Assembly (NCBI GenBank): GCA_965200615.1
Contig: OZ241377.1
Location: 1,302,001 to 1,366,000, forward strand
Length of the DNA stretch: 64,000 bases
Reading direction: 5' to 3'
Origin: Bin5 sp965200615
Lineage (GTDB): Bacteria > Chloroflexota > Anaerolineae > Caldilineales > Caldilineaceae
This document shows positions 9,033 to 23,344 of the stretch, piece by piece (positions within the stretch are counted from its first letter, which is position 1; the number at the start of each line of letters is the position of its first letter). A program made the translations under genes and the position numbers. A model generated the notes under the pieces. That model worked only from the letters and a program-made list of their open reading frames with translations. It was not told where the DNA came from and did not search any database.

Positions 9033-11414
9033 ATGGATAGATTGCACAAGATCAGGCGGCCCGGCAATACCCTCAGGTTGGGCCTGCGACTTTCTCTTTT
9101 GTTCTTGATTGTCGTTCTGTTGGCAATCCCTCTGCCGGCAGCGGCGCAGATGCCCGTGCCGCAACTTCCGACACGCGGCAAGATCAGCAAGAACCCGGTC
9201 GATATCCTGGATGCCATGAATCCAATCCAGGACGTGCTCTCCGGGCCTGCATGGCTCATCGCCCAAGGTGTGGACAATCGGATTTTCCTCGACCGGCCGG
9301 GCTGGAACACGCTCGACCGTCAGAACCTCAGCAGCCTCCCCGGCAGTGAAGGGGATACGCCGCTTCTGCAGTCGGTGGGGCCGGGCATCCTTGTCCCCTA
9401 CCGCGATCCGGCGCCCGCGTTCAGCCGCGACCTGCTGGTGACCCGGGACTTCAGCAACACACCCTTGCAGACCGAGCCGGATATCGCCGTCAATCCGCAT
9501 GATCCCGATCACCTGGTCTTGGGCCTGATCGACTACAACTTCCCCAACAACTCGGCCTACGTGAGCATCGATGGCGGTGTGAATTGGGAGGGGCCGCAGC
9601 AGATCAAATACCTGCGTAAAGACCGCATCTCCGGCGGTGACCCGGTGGTCGAGTTTGATAGAGACGGCAATGTCTATATGGCTTCGATCTCGATCGGCAT
9701 CAAAGAATACTCAGTCGGCAATGCCACCGGCTTTGCCCTCGTCTCCTCAATCGCCGTCTCGGCGTCGAAAGACGGTGGCTTCGTCTGGGAGGAGCCCGTC
9801 GACAGCGCCCGCAGCGACGTCGACAGCGATGTCGTGCTGGACCCCACCGGTCGCATACGCGGTACGGTGAGCCTCAGCTTCCTCGACAAACCGTGGCTGA
9901 CCACAGGTCCCCATCCCACGATCGAAGACCAGACCGTGGTCTATGTCACATTTGTCGAATTTAACACCATCTACGACATCCTTTACATCGGCGAGCTCCC
10001 AACCCTGGGCGCGCCGGAAGTACAGACCACGCCCATGCTGGCCTACTCGCTCGACCAGGGTCTGACCTGGTCCGATCCTGTCCCTGTCGGCCCGACCGTA
10101 AAGCGCACCTACGGCGAGATCGACGACACCGAAGGGCAATCGAACGCGATCGGCACCAAGCGAGTCGTGCAGGGGCCCTTCCCCGTCGTCGATTCCAAGG
10201 GTATCCTCTACGTAACCTGGATTGACAGCACCGACGACGAGAGCATGAAAGGCCTCGCCGAATTCTATATGTCCAAGTCTGAAGATGGCGGCGAAACCTT
10301 CGGCGATCCCAAGCGTATCGCCCGATTCCTTGAGCCGGGGTTCCGGCCCCGTAACGCCTACTTCCGCTACTGGGCGTCTGCCTTCCCCAAAGTATCGGTA
10401 GGGCCTGAAGATGAACTCTATGTAGCCTATGTCGCTCTGCCGACGGAAAATCCGCTCGATGAGGGCGACGTATACTTTATCCGCTCACTTAACGGCGGAG
10501 ATCGCTGGTCGCGGCCCGTACGCATCAACACCGATGAGACCGACGCCGTTCAGTTTTTCCCGGCCATGGACGTTGGGCCGGATGGCGTCATCCATCTCAT
10601 GTGGGGTGATATGCGCGACGACCCCGTCCGGACCCGCTACCATATCTACTATACTCGTTCCGAGGATCAGGGCGAGACCTGGGGCTTCGAGCTGGAAGAG
10701 CTCGACCTCAAAGTAGGCGACACGCGCGTGACCGACTTCCCCTCCAATCCCAATAAGGGCTTCCCCAGAGGACTTTTCCTGGGCGACTACTTCGCCATCG
10801 CTGCCAGTGAAAACGATGCCTATCTGGTGTGGGCCGACACCCGCCTCGGCGAGTTTGGCCCCACAAACCAGAAGATCGGTTTCAGCCGCCAGCGCGCCAT
10901 CGCTCGCCCCGAAATCTTCGTCAGCCCCGACGCCGGATCTGCCGGCGAGACCATCACTGTCCAGGGGCACGGCTTCCAACCGGATATGGATATCTATCTG
11001 CAAGTCGGTGGCGCCAACGCTGCCTCCGGCCGCACCGACAAGCTCGGGCGCTATACCCAGCAGATCTTCGTTCCCATCTCCGGCGAAGGCGCCCACAGGG
11101 TCGTGTTGGTCGACGAATCGGGCAACTTCGCTTCCACATCATTCTATATGGAATTCGGCTTCGACAATGTCCAGGACCTGGAAGAGAAGCTGGATGCCTT
11201 GGATGAGAAGTTGGAACAGTTGAACGGAACGGCAACGCAAGCAGGTCTGTCGCCTGCTTCGCGCCAGGTCGCGGTGGAGAGTGTGCCGGCAACGACGGCG
11301 CTCGCCACTACCACCTTCCCCGCGACGAGCGCGGCCTGGCCGGTGGTCGGCGGCGTTGGCATCGGCATCGCGCTTGGTCTGCTATGGGCTTCGTTCCGCA
11401 AGCGAACCGGATAA
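9033..11414 (+). CDS. Exported, membrane-anchored BNR/sialidase-like beta-propeller protein
   Basis: A 793-residue protein with a signal peptide (LRLGLRLSLLFLIVVLLAIP, cleavage near AAAQ). It carries at least six Asp-box/BNR turns: SIDGGVNW, SKDGGFVWEE, SLDQGLTW, SEDGGETF, SLNGGDRW, SEDQGETW. These mark a six-bladed beta-propeller of the sialidase/glycosidase type, but classic sialidase catalytic residues (RIP motif, Tyr/Glu pair) are not obvious. An Ig-like/IPT domain follows (FVSPDAGSAGETITVQGHGF), then a short coiled coil (DLEEKLDALDEKLEQLN) and a C-terminal transmembrane helix with a basic tail (FRKRTG). An AAGGAGA site precedes the ATG. It sits inside a peptide-transporter locus, so it may bind or process a ligand for the importer. 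Confidence 0.75.
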   Translation: MDRLHKIRRPGNTLRLGLRLSLLFLIVVLLAIPLPAAAQMPVPQLPTRGKISKNPVDILDAMNPIQDVLSGPAWLIAQGVDNRIFLDRPGWNTLDRQNLSSLPGSEGDTPLLQSVGPGILVPYRDPAPAFSRDLLVTRDFSNTPLQTEPDIAVNPHDPDHLVLGLIDYNFPNNSAYVSIDGGVNWEGPQQIKYLRKDRISGGDPVVEFDRDGNVYMASISIGIKEYSVGNATGFALVSSIAVSASKDGGFVWEEPVDSARSDVDSDVVLDPTGRIRGTVSLSFLDKPWLTTGPHPTIEDQTVVYVTFVEFNTIYDILYIGELPTLGAPEVQTTPMLAYSLDQGLTWSDPVPVGPTVKRTYGEIDDTEGQSNAIGTKRVVQGPFPVVDSKGILYVTWIDSTDDESMKGLAEFYMSKSEDGGETFGDPKRIARFLEPGFRPRNAYFRYWASAFPKVSVGPEDELYVAYVALPTENPLDEGDVYFIRSLNGGDRWSRPVRINTDETDAVQFFPAMDVGPDGVIHLMWGDMRDDPVRTRYHIYYTRSEDQGETWGFELEELDLKVGDTRVTDFPSNPNKGFPRGLFLGDYFAIAASENDAYLVWADTRLGEFGPTNQKIGFSRQRAIARPEIFVSPDAGSAGETITVQGHGFQPDMDIYLQVGGANAASGRTDKLGRYTQQIFVPISGEGAHRVVLVDESGNFASTSFYMEFGFDNVQDLEEKLDALDEKLEQLNGTATQAGLSPASRQVAVESVPATTALATTTFPATSAAWPVVGGVGIGIALGLLWASFRKRTG

Positions 11415-11532
11415 GCTATCAGCAGTAGGTCGCTCACGGCCCACTATGCTTGCCGGACCTTCCCCAAAAGGTCGGTGGCGAGCGACAACCAGGTGGCCTC
11501 AGGCCCCGGATGTTGGCAAAAGGATTTGCAAT

Positions 11533-14322
11533 ATGAAAACGACTTGGTCGACCAAAATCCCGGCATGGCTGCTCAAAGTCGTCCCGACCAGCCTGGCGAT
11601 CATAATCGGTCTCTCCGCCTCGGTCCTGGCCCACTACAGCCCCCCTCATGAGGAACCCGGTCCGGCGGTCGAGCGGCTCTACTTCAAAGCGTTCAACGTA
11701 GACCGCGCTCCGCTGGATCTGGAAGCCGGCGAGATGGATCTCTACTACTTCAATCTGAAGATTGCCGCGGCCCGCGAACTGCGCGACAACGAGGGCATCC
11801 AACTCTATGAGGCCCCCGCCAGCACCATTTCGTTGATCCTCAATCCGGCGCCCGCGCCCGAAGGGAGATTGAATCCCTTTTCGATCAAGGAGGTGCGGCA
11901 GGCCATGCAGCGCTTGATCGACCGTGAGTTTGTGACCCGGGAGATCTACCAGGGCCAGGCCAGTCCGATGTACACCAACGTGGCCTCCACCGATTACGAC
12001 TACCTGACCGTCTTTGACGTGATCCAGCAGGCGGATCTGGACTATGATCCCGAATACGCCCGCCAACTGATCGCCGATGCCATGACCGAGGCCGGCGCGG
12101 AACTGGTGGACGATGTGTGGCACTTCAACGAGCAGCCGATCCGCCTGAAGTTCATTATGCGCGTGGAGGACGAGCGGCGCGACGTGGGCGATCTGATTCG
12201 ATCTGCCCTGCAGGACGCCGGCTTTGCGGTCGCGGCCAATCGTCAGACCTTCGCCCCCGCCATCCAGACCGTCTATGCTACCGACCCGGCCCAGTTTGAA
12301 TGGCATCTCTACACCGAAGGCTGGGGCCGCGGCGCGCCCAACCGCTATGACTTCGGCGGCATCAACTCCTTCTATGCCCCTTGGCTGGGAAACATGCCCG
12401 GCTGGAAAGAGGTCGGCTTCTGGCACTACGAAAACGAAGAGCTGGACGAACTGGGCGAGCGCCTCTTCAAGGGCGAGTTCGCCGACCAGGCCGAGCGCGA
12501 CGACATGTATCGCGAAATGACCCGCATTGGCCTCGACGAGTCGGTCCGCATCTGGATCGCTACCGTCATGAACGCCTTCCCCGTGCAGGCCGGCGTCGAG
12601 GGCATCACCCAGGACCTGGCCGCAGGACCGCGCGGGCTGTGGAGCCTGCGTTCGGCCTACAAAGCCGGCAGCGACGAACTGACCGTGGGCCATCTGTGGG
12701 TGTGGACCGAACGCACGACTTGGAACCCGGTCGGCGGGTTTGGCGATGTTTACAGCAGCGATATCTGGCGGCATCTGCAGGACCCGGCCGTTTGGAACGA
12801 TCCTTTCACCGGGATCCCGGCGCCCTTCCGTATCGGTTATGAAGTGGAGACGGCCGGGCCGGAAGGCGCGTTGGATGTGCCGGCGGACGCCATCATGTGG
12901 AACGCGCAGCGGGGTCGGTGGACAAACGTAGGTGAAGAGGTGACTGCCATCAGCAAGGTCGTCTATGACTACAGCAAGTACTTCCAGGCTCCGTGGCATC
13001 ATGGCCAGCCGATCAGCATGGCCGATGTGCTCTATTCGATCTACCAGGGCTTCGACCTGTCCTACAATCCCGATAAAGCCAAGATTGAAACGGTCATCGC
13101 CACGACCGCGCGCCCTTTTCTTGACACGATCAAGGGATACCGCGTGTTGGACGAAAATCGCATAGAAGCCTATGTGGACTTCTGGCATTTTGAGCAGAAT
13201 TACATCGCCTCTTACGGCATCCCCGCCGGGTTGAGTACCCCCTGGGAGATGCTCTATGCGATGGATGAGCTGGTATTCGGCCAGCGGCGGGCTGCGTATA
13301 GCGACACGGCTGCCGCCCGTTACAACGTGCCATGGATCAGCCTGGTGCTGGACCGCGATGCCCGGCTCGTGCGCAAGGCTATGTTGGACCTGCGCCGGTT
13401 AGAGACCATCCCCACAGACGTGTTCACCCTGCCCACTGCCGACGGTGAAATGGTCCTCACCAGCAGCGAAGAGGGCGTGGAACGTTACACCGCCGTGCTT
13501 GAATGGTTTGACGAAAAAGGCCACATGGTGATCAGCAACGGCCCCTTCATGTTGGAGCGCTATGATCCACCGGCCCAATTCGCCGAACTGGTCGCCTTCC
13601 GTGACGAAAACTATCCTTTCACAGCCAGCGATCTCTACCGCGGGCTGCCGGATCTGATCGAATATACCGAGATCGAAGCGCCGCCGATCGAGTTGGGCGC
13701 CGACTATGAAGTTACCTTGACCCTGGACGGACCTGGCAATCTGTCCCTGCGCTATCTGCTGATCGACACCGCCACCGGGGAGATCATCCAGCAGGGCGAC
13801 GCGGACACTCTGGACGCCAACTGGTTTGCGATCAGAATGACTGCTGAGACCACGGACGAGTTGGAGCTGGGGATTTACGAACTGGTGCTGGTTGCATACA
13901 GCGATGAGCTGGCCCGCATGGCGGAGCGGCGCATCGAGCTGGAAGCGGATATCGCCATCATCATAGAGGAGCCGGCAGCGGAGGAAACAGAATCCTCAGA
14001 TACAGAGGAAGCCTCATCTTCCGACTCGGATGAGGAGTCGTCCGAGGCCGCAGCCGAAGAGGAAGAGAGCGAATCGGACTCCGCGGCGGAAACTGCAGCG
14101 GAGTCCGATGAGGCAAAGTCCGACACGGAATCCGACTCAGAATCGGATACGGAAACCAAATCGGAGAGCGCAGAGACCGAATCTGCAGAAGCTGAATCCG
14201 AAGAGGCAGAATCCGAACCCGCCGCAGAACCGGCCGGCGGGCTGCCGGTGACCCCAGTCGTCGGCGCCGTGGTCATTATCATCATCCTTGGCGGCATCCT
14301 TCTCGCGCGTCGCAGACGTTAA
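11533..14322 (+). CDS. Membrane-anchored family-5 (peptide-type) solute-binding protein
   Basis: 929 residues from the ATG at 11533; the frame is open upstream but without a translation signal, and the signal peptide begins here (LAIIIGLSASVLA). Two SBP_bac_5-like segments are visible: an N-terminal one with typical features (FSIKEVRQAMQRLIDREFV, DYDPEYARQLIADA) and a C-terminal half containing ISMADVLYSIYQGFD and HMVISNGPFMLERYDP. After about residue 815 there is a long Ser/Asp/Glu-rich low-complexity spacer (SSDTEEASSSDSDEESSE and similar), then a transmembrane helix and RRRR tail. The protein is therefore tethered at its C-terminus rather than lipidated, like the neighbouring beta-propeller. 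At 929 residues it is well above the usual 500-600. Confidence 0.85.
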   Translation: MKTTWSTKIPAWLLKVVPTSLAIIIGLSASVLAHYSPPHEEPGPAVERLYFKAFNVDRAPLDLEAGEMDLYYFNLKIAAARELRDNEGIQLYEAPASTISLILNPAPAPEGRLNPFSIKEVRQAMQRLIDREFVTREIYQGQASPMYTNVASTDYDYLTVFDVIQQADLDYDPEYARQLIADAMTEAGAELVDDVWHFNEQPIRLKFIMRVEDERRDVGDLIRSALQDAGFAVAANRQTFAPAIQTVYATDPAQFEWHLYTEGWGRGAPNRYDFGGINSFYAPWLGNMPGWKEVGFWHYENEELDELGERLFKGEFADQAERDDMYREMTRIGLDESVRIWIATVMNAFPVQAGVEGITQDLAAGPRGLWSLRSAYKAGSDELTVGHLWVWTERTTWNPVGGFGDVYSSDIWRHLQDPAVWNDPFTGIPAPFRIGYEVETAGPEGALDVPADAIMWNAQRGRWTNVGEEVTAISKVVYDYSKYFQAPWHHGQPISMADVLYSIYQGFDLSYNPDKAKIETVIATTARPFLDTIKGYRVLDENRIEAYVDFWHFEQNYIASYGIPAGLSTPWEMLYAMDELVFGQRRAAYSDTAAARYNVPWISLVLDRDARLVRKAMLDLRRLETIPTDVFTLPTADGEMVLTSSEEGVERYTAVLEWFDEKGHMVISNGPFMLERYDPPAQFAELVAFRDENYPFTASDLYRGLPDLIEYTEIEAPPIELGADYEVTLTLDGPGNLSLRYLLIDTATGEIIQQGDADTLDANWFAIRMTAETTDELELGIYELVLVAYSDELARMAERRIELEADIAIIIEEPAAEETESSDTEEASSSDSDEESSEAAAEEEESESDSAAETAAESDEAKSDTESDSESDTETKSESAETESAEAESEEAESEPAAEPAGGLPVTPVVGAVVIIIILGGILLARRRR

Positions 14323-14422
14323 CAGCAGTGGCTGGTGAATCGTGGACAGTGTATAGTGAATAGCAACTTCACATGCCCCCTGACGACTGACCACCGATCA
14401 CTAGCCACTGTCCACCGCTGTA

Positions 14423-15478
14423 ATGTCACTTTTTCGTCCCCTCCTCGTCCGTTCCCTCACCATGGTCGGGGTCTTTTTCGTCGTCCTGCTCATGCTGGTG
14501 CTGACGCTGGGCCTGACCGGCTTCTCTGACCGCATTCTCGCTGCAACGATCGGTGAGCAACTGCGCGCCGAGCGAACCGCGCTGGCCGAGACCATCCGCG
14601 ACCCCGACGAGATGGAAAAGGTGCTGGAGAAGCGCCGCGAGGAGTTGGAGATCTTCTATGATTTGCGCACGCCCTGGTACTATCGCCTTCCGCGCACCGC
14701 GTTGCGGGTGTTGACCCTCGACCTGGGCGAAGCCCGCTCGCTGCGCAGCTTCGACGGCAGCAACCGCGTCTTCGATATCGTGACCGAGCGCGTGCCCAAC
14801 TCCATGCTCCTGCTCACCTCATCATTCATCATCACCGCTATCATCGGCATCATCGGCGGCTCCTATCTTGCCACCCGCCAGGGTTCCTGGCTGGATCGCT
14901 TCGTCTCCGGCTTCGCGGCCGTTTCCTTTGCCATTCCCACTTGGTGGATCGGCATCCTGTTCATACTGATTCTCTCCATCCAGCTGCGAATCCTTCCTTC
15001 CGGCGGCATGTACAGCACGCCGCCGCCTACAGAGCCCCTGCCCCGCTTCTTCGACCTTGTCTCACATGCTATGCTGCCGGTGATTACCCTGGTTCTCGTC
15101 AGCTTTGGGCCGTCGATCTACTCGATTCGCACCATCACCCTCAATATCGCCCAGGAAGACCATGTCAAGATCGCCCGCGCCAAAGGTCTGCCCGAAAGCC
15201 GCGTTCGCCTCCGCCACATTCTGCGCGTGGCCGCCCCGCCGATCGTCACCGGCCTCATGTTCGGCCTGGCCGGGTCGGTGTCAGGCTCGATTCTGGTGGA
15301 GACCGTCTTTAACTGGCAGGGTATGGGTCGGCTCTACTACGATGCCCTCGCCGGCACGCCCGATGAAAACGTCATCGTTGCCCTCACCTTCATCTTCACT
15401 CTGATGTATGTCGTGATCCGCATCGTACTGGAAGTGTTCTACGTCTTCCTCGATCCCCGTGTGAGGTACACAGACTGA
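14423..15478 (+). CDS. Peptide-type ABC transporter permease (DppB-like)
   Basis: 351 residues with six predicted transmembrane segments, the first at about 12-33. The cytoplasmic coupling (EAA) loop reads DHVKIARAKGLPESRVRLRH. The C-terminal LVETVFNWQGMGRLYYDAL and final LDPRVRY are classic DppB signatures. The loop after TM1 contains a charged helical insertion (about 42-75, DEMEKVLEKRREELE), longer than usual. The gene starts 100 nt after the binding-protein gene, following a stretch of short ACCACTG-like repeats. It forms the membrane pore with the next gene's product. Confidence 0.9.
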   Translation: MSLFRPLLVRSLTMVGVFFVVLLMLVLTLGLTGFSDRILAATIGEQLRAERTALAETIRDPDEMEKVLEKRREELEIFYDLRTPWYYRLPRTALRVLTLDLGEARSLRSFDGSNRVFDIVTERVPNSMLLLTSSFIITAIIGIIGGSYLATRQGSWLDRFVSGFAAVSFAIPTWWIGILFILILSIQLRILPSGGMYSTPPPTEPLPRFFDLVSHAMLPVITLVLVSFGPSIYSIRTITLNIAQEDHVKIARAKGLPESRVRLRHILRVAAPPIVTGLMFGLAGSVSGSILVETVFNWQGMGRLYYDALAGTPDENVIVALTFIFTLMYVVIRIVLEVFYVFLDPRVRYTD

Positions 15479-15551
15479 TGCCGATCGGCAGCTTTGCGGC
15501 CGGACTGTCCTCCGGGTCCCGAACGAAGACCGGCGCGCGGAGGAAAACGCC

Positions 15552-16988
15552 GTGAACACGGCCAGCGCCTTGCGTGAGCTTCTGCGCAGCGGGCCGGGCT
15601 TCGGCGGCGTCAGCCTCTTGTGCCTGCTGATTGTGGTGGCTCTCTACGTATTGCTCGTATTTCCACTGGATTTCGGCGAGAGCCAGTGGAGCAATCCCAT
15701 TGTCTGGGTGGATAACCCTAAAGCGGTGCCGCCGGCCTGGACCAACTCACTTCGCCGGGAGGCGCGGCCTCGCCACCGTATCTTCGAAGGTGCGGAGCCG
15801 CACACCGTGCAGATGGCTCGCAGCGGGCCGGTCCATAGCTGGCGTTTCCCCCTGACCTATGCCTCTTCTCACCCGCCGACCTTCCTGGCCGTCACCCTCG
15901 CCGACGTCAAATATGCAGAGCGCCCGCCCCTGGTGCTGATCTCACTTAAACGGCCGGACGGCAAACAGCTACGCATCTACCGCCATACGGTACGCGGTCC
16001 CCGTGAAGGTGAGAGCGGACCGTTCCTGCGTTATGGCCAAACGCCGTTGCGGGTGCAGCTGAGCACCGACGAAGCAACCGTGACCGCGGTGCAGAATTTC
16101 CTCGCCGACGAGTTTGATCTGCGGCTGGACGGCGCGCAGATCGGCGGACGCGTAGACCGTTTCCTCTTTGGCGTCCCCACCGGCGACTCTGAGGAAGCTT
16201 TCGCGCCCCTGACTGGCGACTATGAGATCATCGTCCAGGCTGCAATGCGGGAGGAGGGCGACAGCGTGGGGAAAGTGCGCTTCGTCGTGGGCGGCGCCGT
16301 ATTTGGTCTGATGGGTACCGACAGCCTGGGCAGAGATCTGGCCCGGGGCCTGCTGTTCGGGGTGCCCGTCGCGCTCTTCATCGGTGTCATCGCCGCCCTG
16401 ATGTCCACCGCGATCGGCACATCGCTGGGCATTGCCAGCGGTTACCTGGGCGGACGGGCCGATATCACCATCCAGCGCATCTCCGATATCGTTGCCAACG
16501 TGCCTGTGTTGCCTCTGCTCATCTTCATGCTTTTCATCGTCGGCCCCAGCCTGTGGATGATCATCTTCATCCTCGTCATCTTCGGTTGGCCGGGCCTGAC
16601 TATCCAGATCCGCAGTATGGTCCTCCACGTGCGCACCAACCAGTTGGTCGAAGCCATTCAGAGCTTGGGCGCGTCGCGGCGCCGGGTGATGTTCCGCCAC
16701 ATCCTGCCCCAGATCACTCCTTACGTCTTTGCCCAACTCATCTTCGGCGCCCCCGCCGCGATTCTGTCCGAAGCGGGCCTCAGCTTTCTCGGTCTCGGCG
16801 ATCCCTCCATCCCCACCTGGGGTCAGATACTCGAGGCCGGCTTTCGCACTGGCGGCATCTATCTCGGCTACTGGTGGTGGATCGTGCCTCCCGGCCTCTG
16901 CATCGTCATTACCGCCCTCACCTTCATGCTGCTTGGATTGGGAATCGAACCGGTGGTGAACCCGCGGCTGAGGCGGTCGCCGCCATGA
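15552..16988 (+). CDS. Peptide-type ABC transporter permease (DppC-like) with large extracytoplasmic insert
   Basis: 478 residues from a GTG start preceded by GGAGG. TM1 is at about 14-37. The normal DppC core resumes at GLMGTDSLGRDLARGLLFGV near residue 256, so some 215 residues are inserted outside the membrane; ordinary DppC proteins are about 280-300 residues. The core has the EAA loop QLVEAIQSLGASRRRVMFRH and the terminal SFLGLGDPSIPTWGQIL. Its stop codon overlaps the next start (ATGA), implying translational coupling to the ATPase. The inserted domain is unidentified; it may contact the unusual binding protein. Confidence 0.9.
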   Translation: MNTASALRELLRSGPGFGGVSLLCLLIVVALYVLLVFPLDFGESQWSNPIVWVDNPKAVPPAWTNSLRREARPRHRIFEGAEPHTVQMARSGPVHSWRFPLTYASSHPPTFLAVTLADVKYAERPPLVLISLKRPDGKQLRIYRHTVRGPREGESGPFLRYGQTPLRVQLSTDEATVTAVQNFLADEFDLRLDGAQIGGRVDRFLFGVPTGDSEEAFAPLTGDYEIIVQAAMREEGDSVGKVRFVVGGAVFGLMGTDSLGRDLARGLLFGVPVALFIGVIAALMSTAIGTSLGIASGYLGGRADITIQRISDIVANVPVLPLLIFMLFIVGPSLWMIIFILVIFGWPGLTIQIRSMVLHVRTNQLVEAIQSLGASRRRVMFRHILPQITPYVFAQLIFGAPAAILSEAGLSFLGLGDPSIPTWGQILEAGFRTGGIYLGYWWWIVPPGLCIVITALTFMLLGLGIEPVVNPRLRRSPP

Positions 16989-17956
16989 CATCTCTCCTCG
17001 ACGTCCGCGATCTCACCTTCCACTATGCCGACCGGGTTGGCGCTGTGCGCGCGGTGGACAACGTCTCCTTTTCCCTCGCGAGCGGCGGCTCTGCCCTTGG
17101 TCTCGTGGGCGAATCGGGCAGCGGAAAAACCTCGCTCGCCCTCGCCATTATGCGCATGCTGCCCACAAACGTGGCCCGCTATGACGGCGAAATCCGGTTG
17201 AACGGACAGGAGCTTCTCGGCATGGCGGACGACCGTTTCCGGCAGGAGATTCGCTGGCGCAAGCTGTCCCTGGTCCCCCAAGGCGCGCAGAACGGCCTGA
17301 ACCCTGTCCTGCGCGTAGGGGAGCAGATCATCGAACCGCTTATGGTGAGCGGAACCGCCGGCAAACAGGAGGCGAGCGCCCGCGCCCTGGAACTGTTGGC
17401 CTATGTGGGGCTGCCAGCAGACGTATATGACCGTTATCCGCATGAACTCAGCGGCGGCATGAAGCAGCGCGCCATGATCGCCGCCGCCCTCATCCTGGAG
17501 CCGCCCGTGGTCATCATGGATGAGCCGACTTCGGCCCTGGACGCCAGCGTTCAGACCCAGATCACCAACCTGCTCAAACGGCTGAAGCAGGATATGAACC
17601 TGGCCATCATCTTTATCACCCACGACATCGCCCTGGCGAGCGATGTGTGCGACGATCTGGCTGTGGTCTACGCTGGAGAGATCGTCGAGATCGGCAGCGC
17701 CGATCAGGTGCTGCTGCACCCCACCCACCCCTATACGCAGCGGCTTCTGGCCAGCATTCCCCGGCTTCACGGTGACACGCTGCCGCAGTTCATCCCCGGG
17801 GCGCCGCCGGACCTGCGCGAGCCGCCCGCGGGTTGCCGTTTCCACCCGCGCTGCCCTCTGGTATTTGAACCGTGCGCACAGGAAAGCCCGCCGGCCTTTG
17901 AACCGGCGGAGGGTCAAATGGCAAGATGCTGGCTGTTTGAGGATGGGCAAGCGTAG
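16985..17956 (+). CDS. Oligopeptide/dipeptide ABC transporter ATP-binding protein (DppD/OppD type)
   Basis: 323 residues from the ATG that overlaps the permease stop codon. Walker A GESGSGKT, Q-loop LVPQGAQNGLNPVLRVG, signature LSGGMKQR, Walker B VVIMDEPTSALD and switch FITHDIAL are intact. The C-terminal oligo_HPY domain has GCRFHPRC...CAQE...ARCW. This is the second ATPase of the importer whose partner is at 7780. Ends in TAG. Confidence 0.92.
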   Translation: MTSLLDVRDLTFHYADRVGAVRAVDNVSFSLASGGSALGLVGESGSGKTSLALAIMRMLPTNVARYDGEIRLNGQELLGMADDRFRQEIRWRKLSLVPQGAQNGLNPVLRVGEQIIEPLMVSGTAGKQEASARALELLAYVGLPADVYDRYPHELSGGMKQRAMIAAALILEPPVVIMDEPTSALDASVQTQITNLLKRLKQDMNLAIIFITHDIALASDVCDDLAVVYAGEIVEIGSADQVLLHPTHPYTQRLLASIPRLHGDTLPQFIPGAPPDLREPPAGCRFHPRCPLVFEPCAQESPPAFEPAEGQMARCWLFEDGQA

Positions 17957-18032
17957 AGGTTGATGCAGTAAGAGGTTTCCTGGCAGGCGTCGGGAGACGC
18001 GGGCTGGATAGGCGCGTCCCTGAGAAAACGAA

Positions 18033-18053
18033 AAACTCCCTTTAAGGGAGTTT
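18033..18053 (-). terminator. Intrinsic terminator of the rRNA operon
   Basis: A near-perfect inverted repeat (AAACTCCCTT / AAGGGAGTTT). On the minus strand it is followed by TTTTTCGTTTT, the expected U-tract, 30-50 nt after the 5S gene. It could also help stop the plus-strand transporter operon, but the U-tract is weak in that direction. Confidence 0.8.
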
Positions 18054-18082
18054 CCGAGCTACTGATCTATAAGCAAGAGGAG

Positions 18083-18199
18083 GTTGGCGGCGGTCTACTC
18101 TCACACGGGGTTGCCCCCGCACTACCATCGACGCTGGTGGACTTTACTGCCGGGTTCGGGATGGGACCGGGTGTTTCCCCACCGCTCTTGCCACCAACT
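18083..18199 (-). rRNA. rrf: 5S ribosomal RNA
   Basis: Minus-strand sequence with the conserved 5S core CCCATCCCGAACCCGG, and matching terminal stem halves TTGGTGGC and GCCGCCAAC. Length is about 117 nt; ends are approximate. The 5S-23S spacer contains a 9-bp hairpin (18247-18269). Confidence 0.93.
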
Positions 18200-18401
18200 C
18201 CTCTTTACTCACGCAGGTTGTAAGGTGTGCGGGTGGTGTGTGATGCGCATTACGCGCTGTGCGTAATGCTGCATGGTCCGGGGCAGAGCCGCTGATGTTG
18301 TGTCAGGGGTTCTGCCAGGTTGCCATTCGCACTGCCACTCGTCTGGCACACTAAGAACTGAACAGGATAAAGAAGCGCTGCTACAGGCGCAGGATGTACA
18401 T

Positions 18402-21345
<2,944 letters not shown>

Positions 21346-21558
21346 TGCTGTGTCGGAGCAACGACCCGAAAGCCGCCGCTCCCTTCCTACTCCTACAGCA
21401 GTTCTTCTCTATCCTATTCAGTTCTTAATGTGCCATCTCTGCTACTGCTTCCCGCTCGCAGCCGACCAGACCTCCTGCCTCCAGCCTTCCGCTTCACAGC
21501 CGGCCGGGCCTGCAGAACCCTTCCTCGCTGCCGTCACACGGCTTCCGCCGTACGACTG

Positions 21559-21632
<74 letters not shown>

Positions 21633-21817
21633 TTCTTCCACTTGCCCCGCCTTCACTTCAGAGGCACCTTAACCCCTGAAAAGTGACAAGATAACCGCTC
21701 CTTCGCAAACCCTCACTGCTGCAGACGTCTCCGCTTCCCCGACAGCACAGCAACTGCCCTGTACAGTAACTGCTCCGTACAACAACTGCTACCGTCTCCA
21801 CAGATTCGCCTTCGCTT

Positions 21818-23344
<1,527 letters not shown>

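Noticed and set aside
11434..13188. 584-codon minus-strand frame opposite the binding-protein gene
   Set aside because: Antisense shadow of a well-supported gene; no recognisable domains.
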